Shown: positions 26,524 to 34,875 of the stretch, piece after piece | Layout of the letters: every line of letters begins with the position of its first letter | How positions within the stretch are numbered: position 1 is the stretch's first letter | NCBI GenBank assembly: GCA_036493735.1 | Contig: DASXPH010000069.1 | Span: 1-64,000 of the forward strand | Source of the DNA: AG2 sp036493735 | Lineage (GTDB): Bacteria; Gemmatimonadota; Gemmatimonadetes; Gemmatimonadales; Gemmatimonadaceae | Direction of reading: 5' to 3' | DNA length: 64,000 nt | The notes under the pieces: generated by a model | Database searches by the model: none | What the model was told of the DNA's origin: nothing | Seen by the model: the letters and a program-made list of their open reading frames with translations, nothing else | Position numbers and translations under genes: made by a program

Positions 26524-27210
26524 CTACTTCGGAGCGACGACGACGTATTCGACTGAAGTGCCGGCAAACTGCGGCTCATACCACACGCCGCCGCAATTCT
26601 GGTACGAAACGCCATCGACGACGGTGACCGTGCACGACGGCGGCAGTGAGTACACGACGGAACCGATCGCTGCCGAGGTCACCGCGGCGGCCGTGCCAAA
26701 GGCAACGCCCGCGGCAACGGGACGGTGCCATCCATAATCGACATCGTTGTCGAGATGGTAGTTGCCGCCGTAGCCGTTCACGTTGACGTTGTTGACGTTT
26801 CCGGTGTTGATGTTCCCGCGGTTGATGTTTCCGGTGTTGACGTTGCCCCGCTGGCCCGCGACCTCGCCATTGCTGACGTTGACGTTACGATTTGCCGTTG
26901 CACTGCGACTGGCATTCAGATTCGTCGTTGTGGTCGTGGGTGTGCGGTTGATTGTCGCATTGTTGAAGTCACGGTTGACGCTCGTATGAGCAGCCCCTCC
27001 GTCACCGCTGACGCGGTTTCCCCCTCCGCTACTCATACGAGCGCCTCCCGTGCTTGGCCTCGCACCACCACCCGCGTGGATCCCTCCGCCCCCGCGAGCC
27101 CCTCCACCTCTTCGCTGCGCTTCGCTCACCTGCGATCCGACGATCAACAGTCCAGCCACTACCGCGCCGACCAACGTTAGGCCGCGCCCTCCGAACCACA
27201 GCTGCATCAT
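26524..27210 (-). CDS. Secreted Gly/Asn-rich protein with NxNxGN repeats
   Basis: 228 residues with a signal peptide (AGLLIVGSQVSEAQ). A Gly/Arg/Ser-rich segment is followed by Thr/Asn-rich sequence and a run of imperfect short repeats (NVNTGNINRGNINTGNVN), then a hydrophobic stretch (AGVAFGTAAAVTSAAIGSVVY) and a C-terminal domain with two Cys and many aromatic residues (YSLPPSCTVTVVDGVSYQNC, GGVWYEPQFAGTSVEYVVV). That C-terminus is typical of small periplasmic proteins coded near DUF2092 genes. It overlaps the DUF2092 stop by ATGA. The Asn-repeat DNA at 26780-26900 is short-period and may vary in copy number. Confidence 0.8.
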   Translation of the reverse strand: MMQLWFGGRGLTLVGAVVAGLLIVGSQVSEAQRRGGGARGGGGIHAGGGARPSTGGARMSSGGGNRVSGDGGAAHTSVNRDFNNATINRTPTTTTTNLNASRSATANRNVNVSNGEVAGQRGNVNTGNINRGNINTGNVNNVNVNGYGGNYHLDNDVDYGWHRPVAAGVAFGTAAAVTSAAIGSVVYSLPPSCTVTVVDGVSYQNCGGVWYEPQFAGTSVEYVVVAPK

Positions 27211-28028
27211 GGCTCTCCCCGCGACCGCCCTCCTGGCACTGACCCCTTATCTACCTGGCCGGCGACAGATGCGAAGGTGATCCGTTCACTACCCTTTGGC
27301 GGTACGAACGCGAACTCGGCGTCATTGAACTTCGAGTTCAGCGTCCACTTCAGCGTCGCACCGTATTGCGGCAACGCCGGATTGCTCGTAGTGGTGATGA
27401 CGACCCGCTTCGGTAGCGGAGTGTTGCCCCGCTGAATCCAGAGCTGCCAGTCGGTGCCCTTCTCGCGGAACGCATACTGATCGGTGTCGATGCCTTCGAC
27501 GTATGCCGGTCCGACATACCGCGCCGACGTGAGGTCCTTCACGCCATCGTTCGGCGTTCCCCACAGAAACAGATCGACGAGGGGAAATTCAATTCCCAGC
27601 CGCTTGCTGGCGCTGTCGAGTGTTTCGCGGATGGTCGGCGGCGCCGGCACTGTGGCATAATAGAGCATCCGCGGCGCGAACACGGTGAGTGATTTTCCGT
27701 CGTAGAAGAGCTGACGCTGCTTGCGATCGGTGCGGATGTCGGCACGGAGTCTATCGGGAACGCGAACCAAATATTCCACCGTGCCGGCCACCTGCACCTT
27801 TTCATTGTTTGCGGTGACTTCGTCGCGCGTCGCTGAGGCATCCACTTCGAACTGCTTGAGCGAACGGAGATAGGCTCCCATGCGCCGAAGCGCGTTGACG
27901 GCAGTCGTATCCACTTTCGACGTCGTCTGCGCGCCGACCGCACCGCCGATGAGCGTGAAGCAGGCCGTCAGACCCATGGTGAGGCCTCGGCTGCTCGACG
28001 ACATCTTGTTAGGCGGCAGATGACGCAT
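27207..28028 (-). CDS. DUF2092 family periplasmic protein
   Basis: 273 residues from the ATG at 28028, chosen for its GGAGGAG Shine-Dalgarno (a TTG 12 bp upstream is less likely). The signal peptide ends GGAVGAQ. The body is DUF2092: ALRRMGAYLRSLKQFEVDAS, YLVRVPDRLRADIRTDRKQR, FYDGKSLTVFAPRMLYYATV, then TSNPALPQYGATLKWTLN. The family is thought to be periplasmic, with a LolA-like beta fold, of unknown role. First gene of the minus-strand operon that continues to the selenoprotein. A TTGG-CCAA-type half motif is about 75 bp upstream. Confidence 0.88.
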   Translation of the reverse strand: MRHLPPNKMSSSSRGLTMGLTACFTLIGGAVGAQTTSKVDTTAVNALRRMGAYLRSLKQFEVDASATRDEVTANNEKVQVAGTVEYLVRVPDRLRADIRTDRKQRQLFYDGKSLTVFAPRMLYYATVPAPPTIRETLDSASKRLGIEFPLVDLFLWGTPNDGVKDLTSARYVGPAYVEGIDTDQYAFREKGTDWQLWIQRGNTPLPKRVVITTTSNPALPQYGATLKWTLNSKFNDAEFAFVPPKGSERITFASVAGQVDKGSVPGGRSRGEP

Positions 28029-28100
28029 CGACTCCTCCAAAACTGCAACGCTTGTCGTTTCCCTGCGACGTCAAGGTGTCACCGCGGCGCGGAGTGAGGC

Positions 28101-28115
28101 ATTGGACTTTGGGAC
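28101..28115 (-). promoter_or_regulatory. TTGG-CCAA-type site upstream of DUF2092
   Basis: AAAGTCCAATG on the minus strand, 73 bp upstream of the DUF2092 start. It is a half-palindrome version of the motif seen at many starts between 28 and 62 kb. Confidence 0.45.
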
Positions 28116-28147
28116 AACGGTGAATGGTGCTCGCGGTGATCGCCACT

Positions 28148-28162
28148 GGTCGGACCAAGGTC
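28148..28162 (+). promoter_or_regulatory. TTGG-CCAA-type site upstream of the 28311 gene
   Basis: GGTCGGACCAAGGTC on the plus strand, about 150 bp before the start of the lipoprotein gene. A weaker match to the recurrent motif. Confidence 0.35.
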
Positions 28163-28310
28163 TAAGTGCCTGGTGTCCGCGCAGCCGAATACGCTGCGGG
28201 AGTTCGGGGCGCGCGGCGGCGACGATAGACGCCATCAGCGTGGCCGCGGAAGCTCGAGCAGCCTCTCGACCCGGTACTGGTCGTTAGGCCGGCTTCACAG
28301 GGAGGGATCG

Positions 28311-28877
28311 ATGGTTCGAACGATTGCCCGACTCGTACTCGCCGGCGGCCTGCTGGGCGCATGCACGAATTCCACGCAGTATGTCTCGTCATGGAAGGAC
28401 CCGACGACGCGCGGATTTCGCCTCACGCATACGCTTGCCGTTTTCATGACGACCGATGCGGGGATGCGCCGCATGGTCGAGGATCGGTTGGCCGCTCGAT
28501 TGCCCGGAGGAGTGCCGTCGTACCGCCTGATTCCCGACAACGAGATCAGTCAGATCGATTCCGTACGGTCGCGCATCGCGGGCTCTGGCTTCGACGGCGC
28601 GGTCGTGATGCGCCTCGTGGGTCAGGAGACGCAGCTCAACGTCACCGGTACCGACTTCTATGGCTATTGGGGCTACTGGGGCAGCGCTTATAACCCAGTG
28701 TACTACTCGACCTCCACCTTCTATACGATGGAGACGACACTGTACTCCCTGCGCGACGACAAGCTGGTCTGGATGGGCCGCAGTCAAACCGTCGATCCGA
28801 AGAATGCCAACAAGCTCGCGGACTACTCCGTGAACTTTGCCGTCAACAACATGCGCAGGGATGGATTCATTCCGTGA
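28311..28877 (+). CDS. DUF4136-like lipoprotein
   Basis: 188 residues from the ATG at 28311 (AGGGAGG Shine-Dalgarno). Lipobox LLGAC at residues 14-18. The segment YVSSWKDPTTRGF and the C-terminal ADYSVNFAVNNMRRDG resemble DUF4136-type outer-membrane lipoproteins. An aromatic stretch YGYWGYWGSAYNPVYYS is notable. The stop overlaps the GTG start of the next gene (GTGA), so the two are coupled. Confidence 0.75.
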   Translation: MVRTIARLVLAGGLLGACTNSTQYVSSWKDPTTRGFRLTHTLAVFMTTDAGMRRMVEDRLAARLPGGVPSYRLIPDNEISQIDSVRSRIAGSGFDGAVVMRLVGQETQLNVTGTDFYGYWGYWGSAYNPVYYSTSTFYTMETTLYSLRDDKLVWMGRSQTVDPKNANKLADYSVNFAVNNMRRDGFIP

Positions 28878-29752
28878 CCATCGCCGCGCTCGTCAAGACC
28901 GGTGTAGAGGCGAGTCTCATTCTGAATGTCATCGGCGTGGGGCTCGCCGCCTCACCCGGCGATGCGATGTCGCTCTTTCGCGCACCCGGCCAGCTCCTTC
29001 GGTCGCTTACGGCGATGATGTTCATCGTCCCAATCTTTGCGATCGTCATCGCCCGAGCGTTCGAGCTCGAGCCGGCGGTCAAGATCGCGCTGGGCGCGCT
29101 CTCGATCTCACCGGTGCCGCCCATCTGGCCCAACAAGTCATTGCGGGCTGGTGGCGACCATACGTACACCGTCGGGTTATTGGTGGCGACGGCTATCCTA
29201 TCGATACTGATCGACCCGCTTGGCGTCGATGTGTTCCGGATCATCTTCGACGTGCCGCTCACGATCTCACCGTTGAGGATCGCGGTGTTGGCCTTGAGGA
29301 CGGTGGTGGTCCCGCTCTTCATCGGTATAGCCATCAAGCACTTCGCGACGCGCGTCGCATATCGGGTGGTTGTCCCGATACGTCGAGTCGCGACTGCGTT
29401 GCTCGTCGTGAGCGCGGTACCGGTGCTCTTCACGGCGTGGCCGGCGATGACGAGCCTCGTCGGTGATGGAACGCTGTTGACCATGATCGCGTTCGTCGCG
29501 GTGGGTCTGGCTGCGGGTCACGTACTGGGTGGACCGCCGGCCGAGGATCGGTCGGTGCTCGCCCTCGCGAGCGCGGCACGTCATCCCGGTATCGCGATGG
29601 CGATCGCGCAGGTGAGTTTTCCGACCCAAAAGCTGGTGCCGGCGGCAATTCTGCTCTACCTGCTAGTGAGCGTGGCGGCGACGGCGCCTTATGTCCGCTG
29701 GACGCGCCGTCACATTCGCCACGAGCACCGGCCGCTGATGGCGCTCCGGTAA
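28874..29752 (+). CDS. BASS-type (bile acid:sodium symporter-like) membrane transporter, copy 1
   Basis: 292 residues, GTG start overlapping the upstream stop. Eight to nine hydrophobic segments fit a BASS/COG0385 carrier. Landmarks are SISPVPPIWPNKSLRAGGDH in the first half and ASAARHPGIAMAIAQVSFP in the second, corresponding to the conserved discontinuous helices. The family imports organic anions with sodium. The substrate here is unknown. A second member is at 43602-44507, also in a transcription unit without metabolic genes. Confidence 0.7.
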   Translation: MTIAALVKTGVEASLILNVIGVGLAASPGDAMSLFRAPGQLLRSLTAMMFIVPIFAIVIARAFELEPAVKIALGALSISPVPPIWPNKSLRAGGDHTYTVGLLVATAILSILIDPLGVDVFRIIFDVPLTISPLRIAVLALRTVVVPLFIGIAIKHFATRVAYRVVVPIRRVATALLVVSAVPVLFTAWPAMTSLVGDGTLLTMIAFVAVGLAAGHVLGGPPAEDRSVLALASAARHPGIAMAIAQVSFPTQKLVPAAILLYLLVSVAATAPYVRWTRRHIRHEHRPLMALR

Positions 29753-29758
29753 GGATCG

Positions 29759-30427
29759 ATGTTCGATGCGGCGCGACGCACGACCCCATCAGTGGTCGCC
29801 GCCGCGGCTGCTGCCTGTATCGCATTCAGCGGCGCCCGCTCGCAGGGCGCACAACAGCAAGTGTGGAACGAGATCGACGGCTACTTCACGCTGCCGAACG
29901 CCGACTGGCGCATCTACGCCTTCACGTCGATGACGCGCGCCGAAGAGGCCAACACGCTCGAGCCGTCAGTCTCCGCCAATCTCGACTATCTACCACTCTC
30001 GTGGGGCTTCCTCCGTACGGGCTTCCGGTATATCTGGTCGATTACAGACACGCCGTATGACGAGAAGCGAGCACTCTTCGAGGCGACGATTCCCGCCACG
30101 ACGGGACGGTTGCGTTTTCGCAATCGCACCGAGGTGGAGCTCCGATGGCTTTTCGGCGTGCCGTCACAGCGCTACCGCGATCGCCTACGCGTCGAGCGCG
30201 ATGTGAATGTGCGCTGGCTTCGCCGGCTGGTGCCGTACGCGACGTACGAGATGTACTACGACACCCGGTATCGCGCGTTGTCACGCACTGGCTATCGCGT
30301 CGGAGCCGTCCTGACATTCACGCCCAACGTCGGTTTCGAGATCACCGAATTGCGGCAGGACAATCGGTTCGGCTCGCCGCGTCACGTGAATGCGCTAACG
30401 AACACCCTGGCATTTCACTTCAATTAG
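29759..30427 (+). CDS. DUF2490 outer-membrane protein
   Basis: 222 residues with a signal peptide (ACIAFSGARSQGAQ). The mature part alternates strands and aromatic residues as in an outer-membrane beta-barrel (QVWNEIDGYFTLPNADWRIY; RLRFRNRTEVELRWLFGVPS) and ends AFHFN with a C-terminal aromatic signature. This is the DUF2490 pattern. Seven bases after the transporter stop, so co-transcribed. Confidence 0.82.
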   Translation: MFDAARRTTPSVVAAAAAACIAFSGARSQGAQQQVWNEIDGYFTLPNADWRIYAFTSMTRAEEANTLEPSVSANLDYLPLSWGFLRTGFRYIWSITDTPYDEKRALFEATIPATTGRLRFRNRTEVELRWLFGVPSQRYRDRLRVERDVNVRWLRRLVPYATYEMYYDTRYRALSRTGYRVGAVLTFTPNVGFEITELRQDNRFGSPRHVNALTNTLAFHFN

Positions 30428-30580
30428 TTGGATGACAGCGCAGCTGCGGCAACTGCGGCTCGTGAGGCAATACTCGAAAACGACCGCGCGGGGAGGAGCG
30501 CGGCGTCTTCACGCACTCACCCCCCACGCACCGGCGAGTCGCGGTGCACCTCCGCGTCAGCGCCGGCTGTCGTTCTTGAT

Positions 30581-31483
30581 CTATTGCGCGCCCTTGCTCA
30601 CCATCACGCGAACCGAGACTCGGCGATTCATCGCGCGACCATAAGGGGTTTGGTTACTGCTGACAGGATTCGCTTCACCAAAGCCGGTTGGGTTGATGAT
30701 GCGACGAAGGGGGATGCCCTTCTCATCGATGAGATATCGTACCACTGCATCCGCGCGCTTTGTGCTGAGCTGCAGGTTGTACGGCGACGCACCCTCGTCG
30801 TCGGCGTAGCCGCGCACCTCGATTACGTAGCCCTGCATACCGCTGATGCGGTTGACCAGGTCATCGAGGACGCTCTTTTGCGGAGCAGAGAGGTGGTATA
30901 CGTCCGTCGGGAAGTTCACCGTCGTCAAGAACTTCTGCTCGAACTTGTCGAGGTTCGTCACGCGGGCGTTCACGTGACTGATGCTGTCCGCCAATCGGGT
31001 CTTGACGGCATCGATGCTATCCTTGTTCGACTCGACCTCGGCGCGCACGACTTCACCACCGACGTTGATCTGCTGCGCGACCTTCATCGAGCGAGTCGAG
31101 AAGTGAATCTCGTCGGCGACCAGTGTGCCGTCGGACGAGCCGTGTCCGTCGACCTGGAGCATCAGCCCGGGCAGCAGCGCCGTGGTATCGCGCTTTTTGC
31201 GACCCATCTTGAACAGACCGCTCGGCGTCGAGATCCTGGTCTCATCCGTGAGCAGCACCGTGTGTGTCGCGACGTCTCCCTCACGAACGCGGAGCTTGTC
31301 TCCCTGCCGATCGACAAGGATGCCGGAGATTTTGGCCTTCTGGCCCTCGGCGTGAACGACTACGGGCGGCAGAGGTTGCGGCTCTTGCGCAGACGCTGGC
31401 CGCCCGAAAGCCAGCGTCGCCAGAAGGATCGGTGTGAGATAGGAGCGCATCGAAGCTGAAACCGTCGGTACTCGCGTGTTCAT
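30581..31483 (-). CDS. OmpA-family peptidoglycan-binding protein
   Basis: 300 residues from the ATG at 31483 (ATGGAGG Shine-Dalgarno just upstream). Signal peptide ends RPASAQ. The N-terminal half is a beta-rich domain (KISGILVDRQGDKLRVREGD). The C-terminal half is an OmpA domain: VIEVRGYADDEGASPYNLQL, then STKRADAVVRYLIDEKGI, and GFGEANPVSSN. These are the residues that hold diaminopimelate in the family. Role: anchoring or sensing peptidoglycan. A perfect TTGGACCAA is 62 bp upstream. Confidence 0.88.
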   Translation of the reverse strand: MNTRVPTVSASMRSYLTPILLATLAFGRPASAQEPQPLPPVVVHAEGQKAKISGILVDRQGDKLRVREGDVATHTVLLTDETRISTPSGLFKMGRKKRDTTALLPGLMLQVDGHGSSDGTLVADEIHFSTRSMKVAQQINVGGEVVRAEVESNKDSIDAVKTRLADSISHVNARVTNLDKFEQKFLTTVNFPTDVYHLSAPQKSVLDDLVNRISGMQGYVIEVRGYADDEGASPYNLQLSTKRADAVVRYLIDEKGIPLRRIINPTGFGEANPVSSNQTPYGRAMNRRVSVRVMVSKGAQ

Positions 31484-31543
31484 CGAAACCTCCATGAGAA
31501 CTGCTTACACGCGAAAAGCTCTCGTTCATCAGGAAGCGCCGAC

Positions 31544-31553
31544 ATTGGACCAA
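31544..31553. promoter_or_regulatory. TTGGACCAA site between ompA-like and barrel genes
   Basis: ATTGGACCAA, a near-perfect palindrome in a divergent 221-bp gap. It lies 62 bp from the minus-strand start and 150 bp from the plus-strand start. Confidence 0.55.
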
Positions 31554-31704
31554 CGGACACACGTCAACAGCGAGTCTCGCGGAGCGCGCCGCGCGCGCGC
31601 GAGCACCGGCCTGCTGCCGGCAGAAGCGCGCCGTTGCGCAACGACGCGGAGCCTACGCCAAAGGTCCACTCGTGGCGCTCGCGTGTGCGGTTCTAGCCTG
31701 AGGC

Positions 31705-32823
31705 ATGCACAAGTACTTCGCCGCGCTCGTGGCGCTGGTCGCCATGAGTCGCGTTCTTGGCGCGCAGGATCCGACTCCGGGAGTCGATCTTCCCACGGAT
31801 GCGCGCTCGCCGGTGACGACGAAATCGGGCGGCTTCGTTGGATTGCCCGTCATTCGCTCGACACCGACCTTCGGCTTCGGCATCGGTGCCGTCGGCGCGT
31901 TTCTCTTCCAGCTCGACACGATGTCGCCGCAATCCGTGGTGGGCGTCGGCGGCGCGTACAGCACGACGCAGAGCTGGCTCTTCGCCGTGGGGGGGCGCCT
32001 GTATTTCCAGAATGGCGCGCGTGACGGAGCGGCGGGGGCGACCTTTTTCAATCTGCGTTACGGCTTTTTCGGAGTCGGATTCGAGGATGGGAAGGCGGAC
32101 CAATCGGTGCCGATCACCCAGAGCGGTGATGCGCAGATGCTCAACCTGACCGGGCGCCTGGTTGGGCCGCTTTTCGTCGGACCACAGCTCTTCCACCGCG
32201 GAGTCACGACGACGCTCCGTGACACCAGTGGCCCGCAAAATGTCCTCGCACTCGCGCGGCAGAGTAACGACTACAACGTCAACGCCGTCGGTATGCTTGC
32301 GACGTACGACACGCGCAGTCAGAGAGAGTCGCCGAATCACGGCACGTATGGCGAAGTGGACGCGATGTTCGCCCGCAACTGGATCGGCACCGACAACTCG
32401 TACAATTACTATCGCGGCTGGATCAATCAGTACGTCGATGCAACGCCGCTCAGGAGCGTGCTCGCGTTCCGGATCACCGGCTGCAGCGTGGACCGAAATG
32501 CACCGGTATGGGAGCTCTGTCTTTATGGCGTCGATCCCGACCTTCGCGGTTACGTCGCCGGCCGCTATCGGGATCGGGCGATGTTCACCACTCAGGGCGA
32601 GCTGCGCACGCCAATCGTCGACCGATTGAGTATCAACGTATTCGCCGGGGTCGGAACGGTCGGGAGCTCGTTCTCGGCCGTCGCGATGGACCGGCTGCTG
32701 CCGTCGAGCGGCCTGGGCGCCCACTATCTCGTGTCCGAGTTTTATCACCTGAACGTCGGCGCGGAAGTCGCCTGGGGCATCAATGGTCCAAGCTTCTATC
32801 TGCGTCTCGGAGACGCGTACTGA
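31705..32823 (+). CDS. Outer-membrane beta-barrel, surface antigen D15/Omp85-like
   Basis: 372 residues with a signal peptide (VALVAMSRVLGAQ). The rest is strand-rich with Gly/aromatic alternation: FVGLPVIRSTPTFGFGIGAV, YDTRSQRESPNHGTYGEVDA, LRGYVAGRYRDRAMFTTQGE. The YDTR, FxLRGY-like and RxR motifs are typical of the Omp85/D15 barrel without POTRA domains. Ends in SFYLRLGDAY. The role in this organism is unknown; barrel-only members are often surface proteins. Divergent from the OmpA-like gene. Confidence 0.78.
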   Translation: MHKYFAALVALVAMSRVLGAQDPTPGVDLPTDARSPVTTKSGGFVGLPVIRSTPTFGFGIGAVGAFLFQLDTMSPQSVVGVGGAYSTTQSWLFAVGGRLYFQNGARDGAAGATFFNLRYGFFGVGFEDGKADQSVPITQSGDAQMLNLTGRLVGPLFVGPQLFHRGVTTTLRDTSGPQNVLALARQSNDYNVNAVGMLATYDTRSQRESPNHGTYGEVDAMFARNWIGTDNSYNYYRGWINQYVDATPLRSVLAFRITGCSVDRNAPVWELCLYGVDPDLRGYVAGRYRDRAMFTTQGELRTPIVDRLSINVFAGVGTVGSSFSAVAMDRLLPSSGLGAHYLVSEFYHLNVGAEVAWGINGPSFYLRLGDAY

Positions 32824-32972
32824 CGCCCGACTGGACGGCCGGCACTCCCCACACGTCGGTGCCCACCACGCGGCACGAGCGAACCGAGCATCACCCGCCC
32901 GACAACGAGTGCCAGCGCGACGAAGCCACGCAGGAAGTAGTCGGCTGGAACCGCATTCATCAGGACTCTCAT
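32796..32972 (-). CDS. Small single-TM protein
   Basis: 58 residues, overlapping the last 28 bp of the convergent barrel gene. The start has a very good Shine-Dalgarno (CCGGAGG, 6 nt spacing). One membrane helix (YFLRGFVALALVVGRVMLG) is followed by a basic tail rich in Arg and Gly. A TTGGTCCA-type site is about 80 bp upstream in the right orientation, as for the other genes of the group. I do not recognise the family. Short length keeps confidence moderate. Confidence 0.5.
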   Translation of the reverse strand: MRVLMNAVPADYFLRGFVALALVVGRVMLGSLVPRGGHRRVGSAGRPVGRQYASPRRR

Positions 32973-33052
32973 TGGTGCCTCCGGTTATCGGAGAGAAGCC
33001 GCTCGACGGCGAGCTGAGTGCAATGTTTATCGATCGACGCCGTGCGCCGCAC

Positions 33053-33062
33053 ATTGGACCAT
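33053..33062 (-). promoter_or_regulatory. TTGG-CCAA-type site upstream of the small TM gene
   Basis: ATGGTCCAATG on the minus strand, 80 bp before the start at 32972. Confidence 0.5.
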
Positions 33063-33180
33063 GGCCGGTGGCCGGTGGTTTGGTGGTCGGTGGTTGGTGG
33101 TTGGTGGTCGGTGGTCGGTGAATTCTGATGTCGACGCTTCGCGCCGCCTTTCCTCTTTCCGTTCACCGTTCACCGTTCAC
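33063..33180. repeat. Inverted-arm element E7
   Basis: A long left arm of GGTGGTCGGTGGTTGGTGG units, a decayed hairpin (CGCTTCGCGCCG survives from the E1-type core) and a right arm CCGTTCACCGTTCACCG. The right arm reaches the stop codon of the hydrolase gene. Confidence 0.65.
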
Positions 33181-34706
33181 CGCGGAACGAGAATCAGATC
33201 CGCGGACCGTGGCAGAAAGGACGGCAACAGCGTGCGCGAGCACGGATCCGGCGGCTGGTGGCCGGTGTCCAGCAGGAATGCGTTTACGATCACGGCGACG
33301 CACGGCGCTGTCATGAGACGGGCATACGCCAGGTGACCGACACCGGGGAACAGCACTCGAAAGCCGCGCGATAGCGTGCGCGCTGCTTCTTCCGCCATAT
33401 CGGGCGGCGTCTGCGCGTCGTACTCGGACGAGAGAAGTAACGTCGGCACGTCGCTCGTCACTGGTGCAATGGCATCCGGCCCTCCAAACGGCACGCCGAG
33501 CGCATCGCACACTCCGCGGCCGCCGGCCTGCAACACGCCCGACGGAATGTCGCCGCACAACATGATGTGATAGATCACCGGGTAGTTGGGTCCAGCGGTG
33601 CGCGCGACCGCGGTCTCGTGCACGACGTGCAGCACCAACTCGGGTGAGATGGGGCGCCTAACGGTGTCGCCCCGCGCGAGCTCCTCCAGCACTTGCGGGA
33701 GCGCCCGCATGTAGTCCGTGCCGGCGTACGCGCCGATGGCGCTCAACAAGTCGCGCCCGCGAAGGTCGAGGTCGAACCAGCCCGCCGTGGTCGGAAGGTG
33801 CACCACGATGTGCACCGGCGGCGCGTCGGTGCGATTGAGATTGTCCGCATAACGACGCAGCTCGCGATACTCCGACTGACAGGTGGGACTCTTCTCACAG
33901 TCGTCCACGAGCCGCGCGGCGACGGCGCGGCGACGATCATCTACCACCGCCGGATCGAAGGAATCGTTCCGCTGCGGCGGGGCGACGCCATCGAGGACCG
34001 CGGCTTCGACCATCGTCGGATACATCCGCATGATCTCGAGCGCGACACGCGTTCCATACGAGGTTCCAAAGATCATCATCTTCTCGTAGCCGAGCGCGTG
34101 CAGCACGTCGCGCGCGTCGTCGATGATGTGGAGGGTGGTGTAATTCGCCGGATCGATGCCATGGCTGTGCAATCGGGAGGCGACGTTGCGCGCGGAATCG
34201 AGCAGGGCCTCGATCGATTCATCACGCGTCGCGCGCCAGCGGTAGGCGAGCATGCCGAGATCGGCCCCACCGCTGTTCTCGCTCCCGATGCCCCGCTGGT
34301 TGTAGACGATGATCGGGCGCTCGCGCAGCATCAATTGGCCGAGCGGCGTGGGCAGGAAGATATCCGTGACGATGTCGATGGCAGGCTCACCCGGTCCGCC
34401 GGCGAAGAACATCAGCGGTGCTTTGGAGTGCGCCGTGGGCGATTGGTAGATGACGACGGGAAGGACGACGGGCGCCAGCTTCCGATCGGGATGGTCGCGG
34501 TCCTGTCTCACCGTGACAGTTCCGCAGCGAATCCAGGATGTATCGACACCACCACTCGCGCGAACCTGCGCTGGGCATGCGCCGGGGACGAAAGCGGGAT
34601 CACCGCCGGAAGATTGTCTCGAGGCGAAGCCGACCGTCGAGGCGACAAACGACGCGATCAGGCATGCTCGGCCCATCGCGGCCAATGATAGTTGTGCTGC
34701 GCTCAT
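33177..34706 (-). CDS. Secreted alpha/beta hydrolase with TAP-like C-terminal domain
   Basis: 509 residues from the ATG at 34706 (GGGGGGCAGG Shine-Dalgarno). A signal peptide precedes the mature part. The fold is alpha/beta hydrolase of the proline iminopeptidase/tripeptidyl aminopeptidase group: FAGGPGEPA for the oxyanion loop, YNQRGIGSENS, the nucleophile elbow FGTSYGTRVA with catalytic Ser, then the late LLLSSEYDAQTPPDMAEEAA (Asp) and GVGHLAYARL (His). All three catalytic residues are visible. Likely a periplasmic peptidase on short peptides. Confidence 0.9.
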   Translation of the reverse strand: MSAAQLSLAAMGRACLIASFVASTVGFASRQSSGGDPAFVPGACPAQVRASGGVDTSWIRCGTVTVRQDRDHPDRKLAPVVLPVVIYQSPTAHSKAPLMFFAGGPGEPAIDIVTDIFLPTPLGQLMLRERPIIVYNQRGIGSENSGGADLGMLAYRWRATRDESIEALLDSARNVASRLHSHGIDPANYTTLHIIDDARDVLHALGYEKMMIFGTSYGTRVALEIMRMYPTMVEAAVLDGVAPPQRNDSFDPAVVDDRRRAVAARLVDDCEKSPTCQSEYRELRRYADNLNRTDAPPVHIVVHLPTTAGWFDLDLRGRDLLSAIGAYAGTDYMRALPQVLEELARGDTVRRPISPELVLHVVHETAVARTAGPNYPVIYHIMLCGDIPSGVLQAGGRGVCDALGVPFGGPDAIAPVTSDVPTLLLSSEYDAQTPPDMAEEAARTLSRGFRVLFPGVGHLAYARLMTAPCVAVIVNAFLLDTGHQPPDPCSRTLLPSFLPRSADLILVPR

Positions 34707-34810
34707 CCTGCCCCCCACGACACCACGACCCGTCGCTCGCTGTCACCGTCGTAGCATCAACGGCGCGCGAGCGTTTCGATGGATGATCGTCGGGAGTGTC
34801 AGCGGGGCTC

Positions 34811-34823
34811 CATTGGCCCTAGA
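34811..34823 (-). promoter_or_regulatory. TTGG-CCAA-type site upstream of the hydrolase
   Basis: TAGGGCCAATG on the minus strand, about 105 bp before the hydrolase start. Confidence 0.45.
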
Positions 34824-34875
34824 GCCCACGCACGCTTGAATTTCGGCGCGCTTGCCTAACGACCCTCGGTGCTGA

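Noticed and set aside
30428..31459. 343-codon plus-strand frame over the OmpA gene
   Set aside because: It is the antisense of a clear OmpA-domain gene with a good signal peptide and Shine-Dalgarno.
31693..33054. 453-codon minus-strand frame over the Omp85-like barrel
   Set aside because: Antisense of a clear barrel gene; no domain and no Shine-Dalgarno. A different minus-strand frame (32796-32972) is kept on its own evidence.
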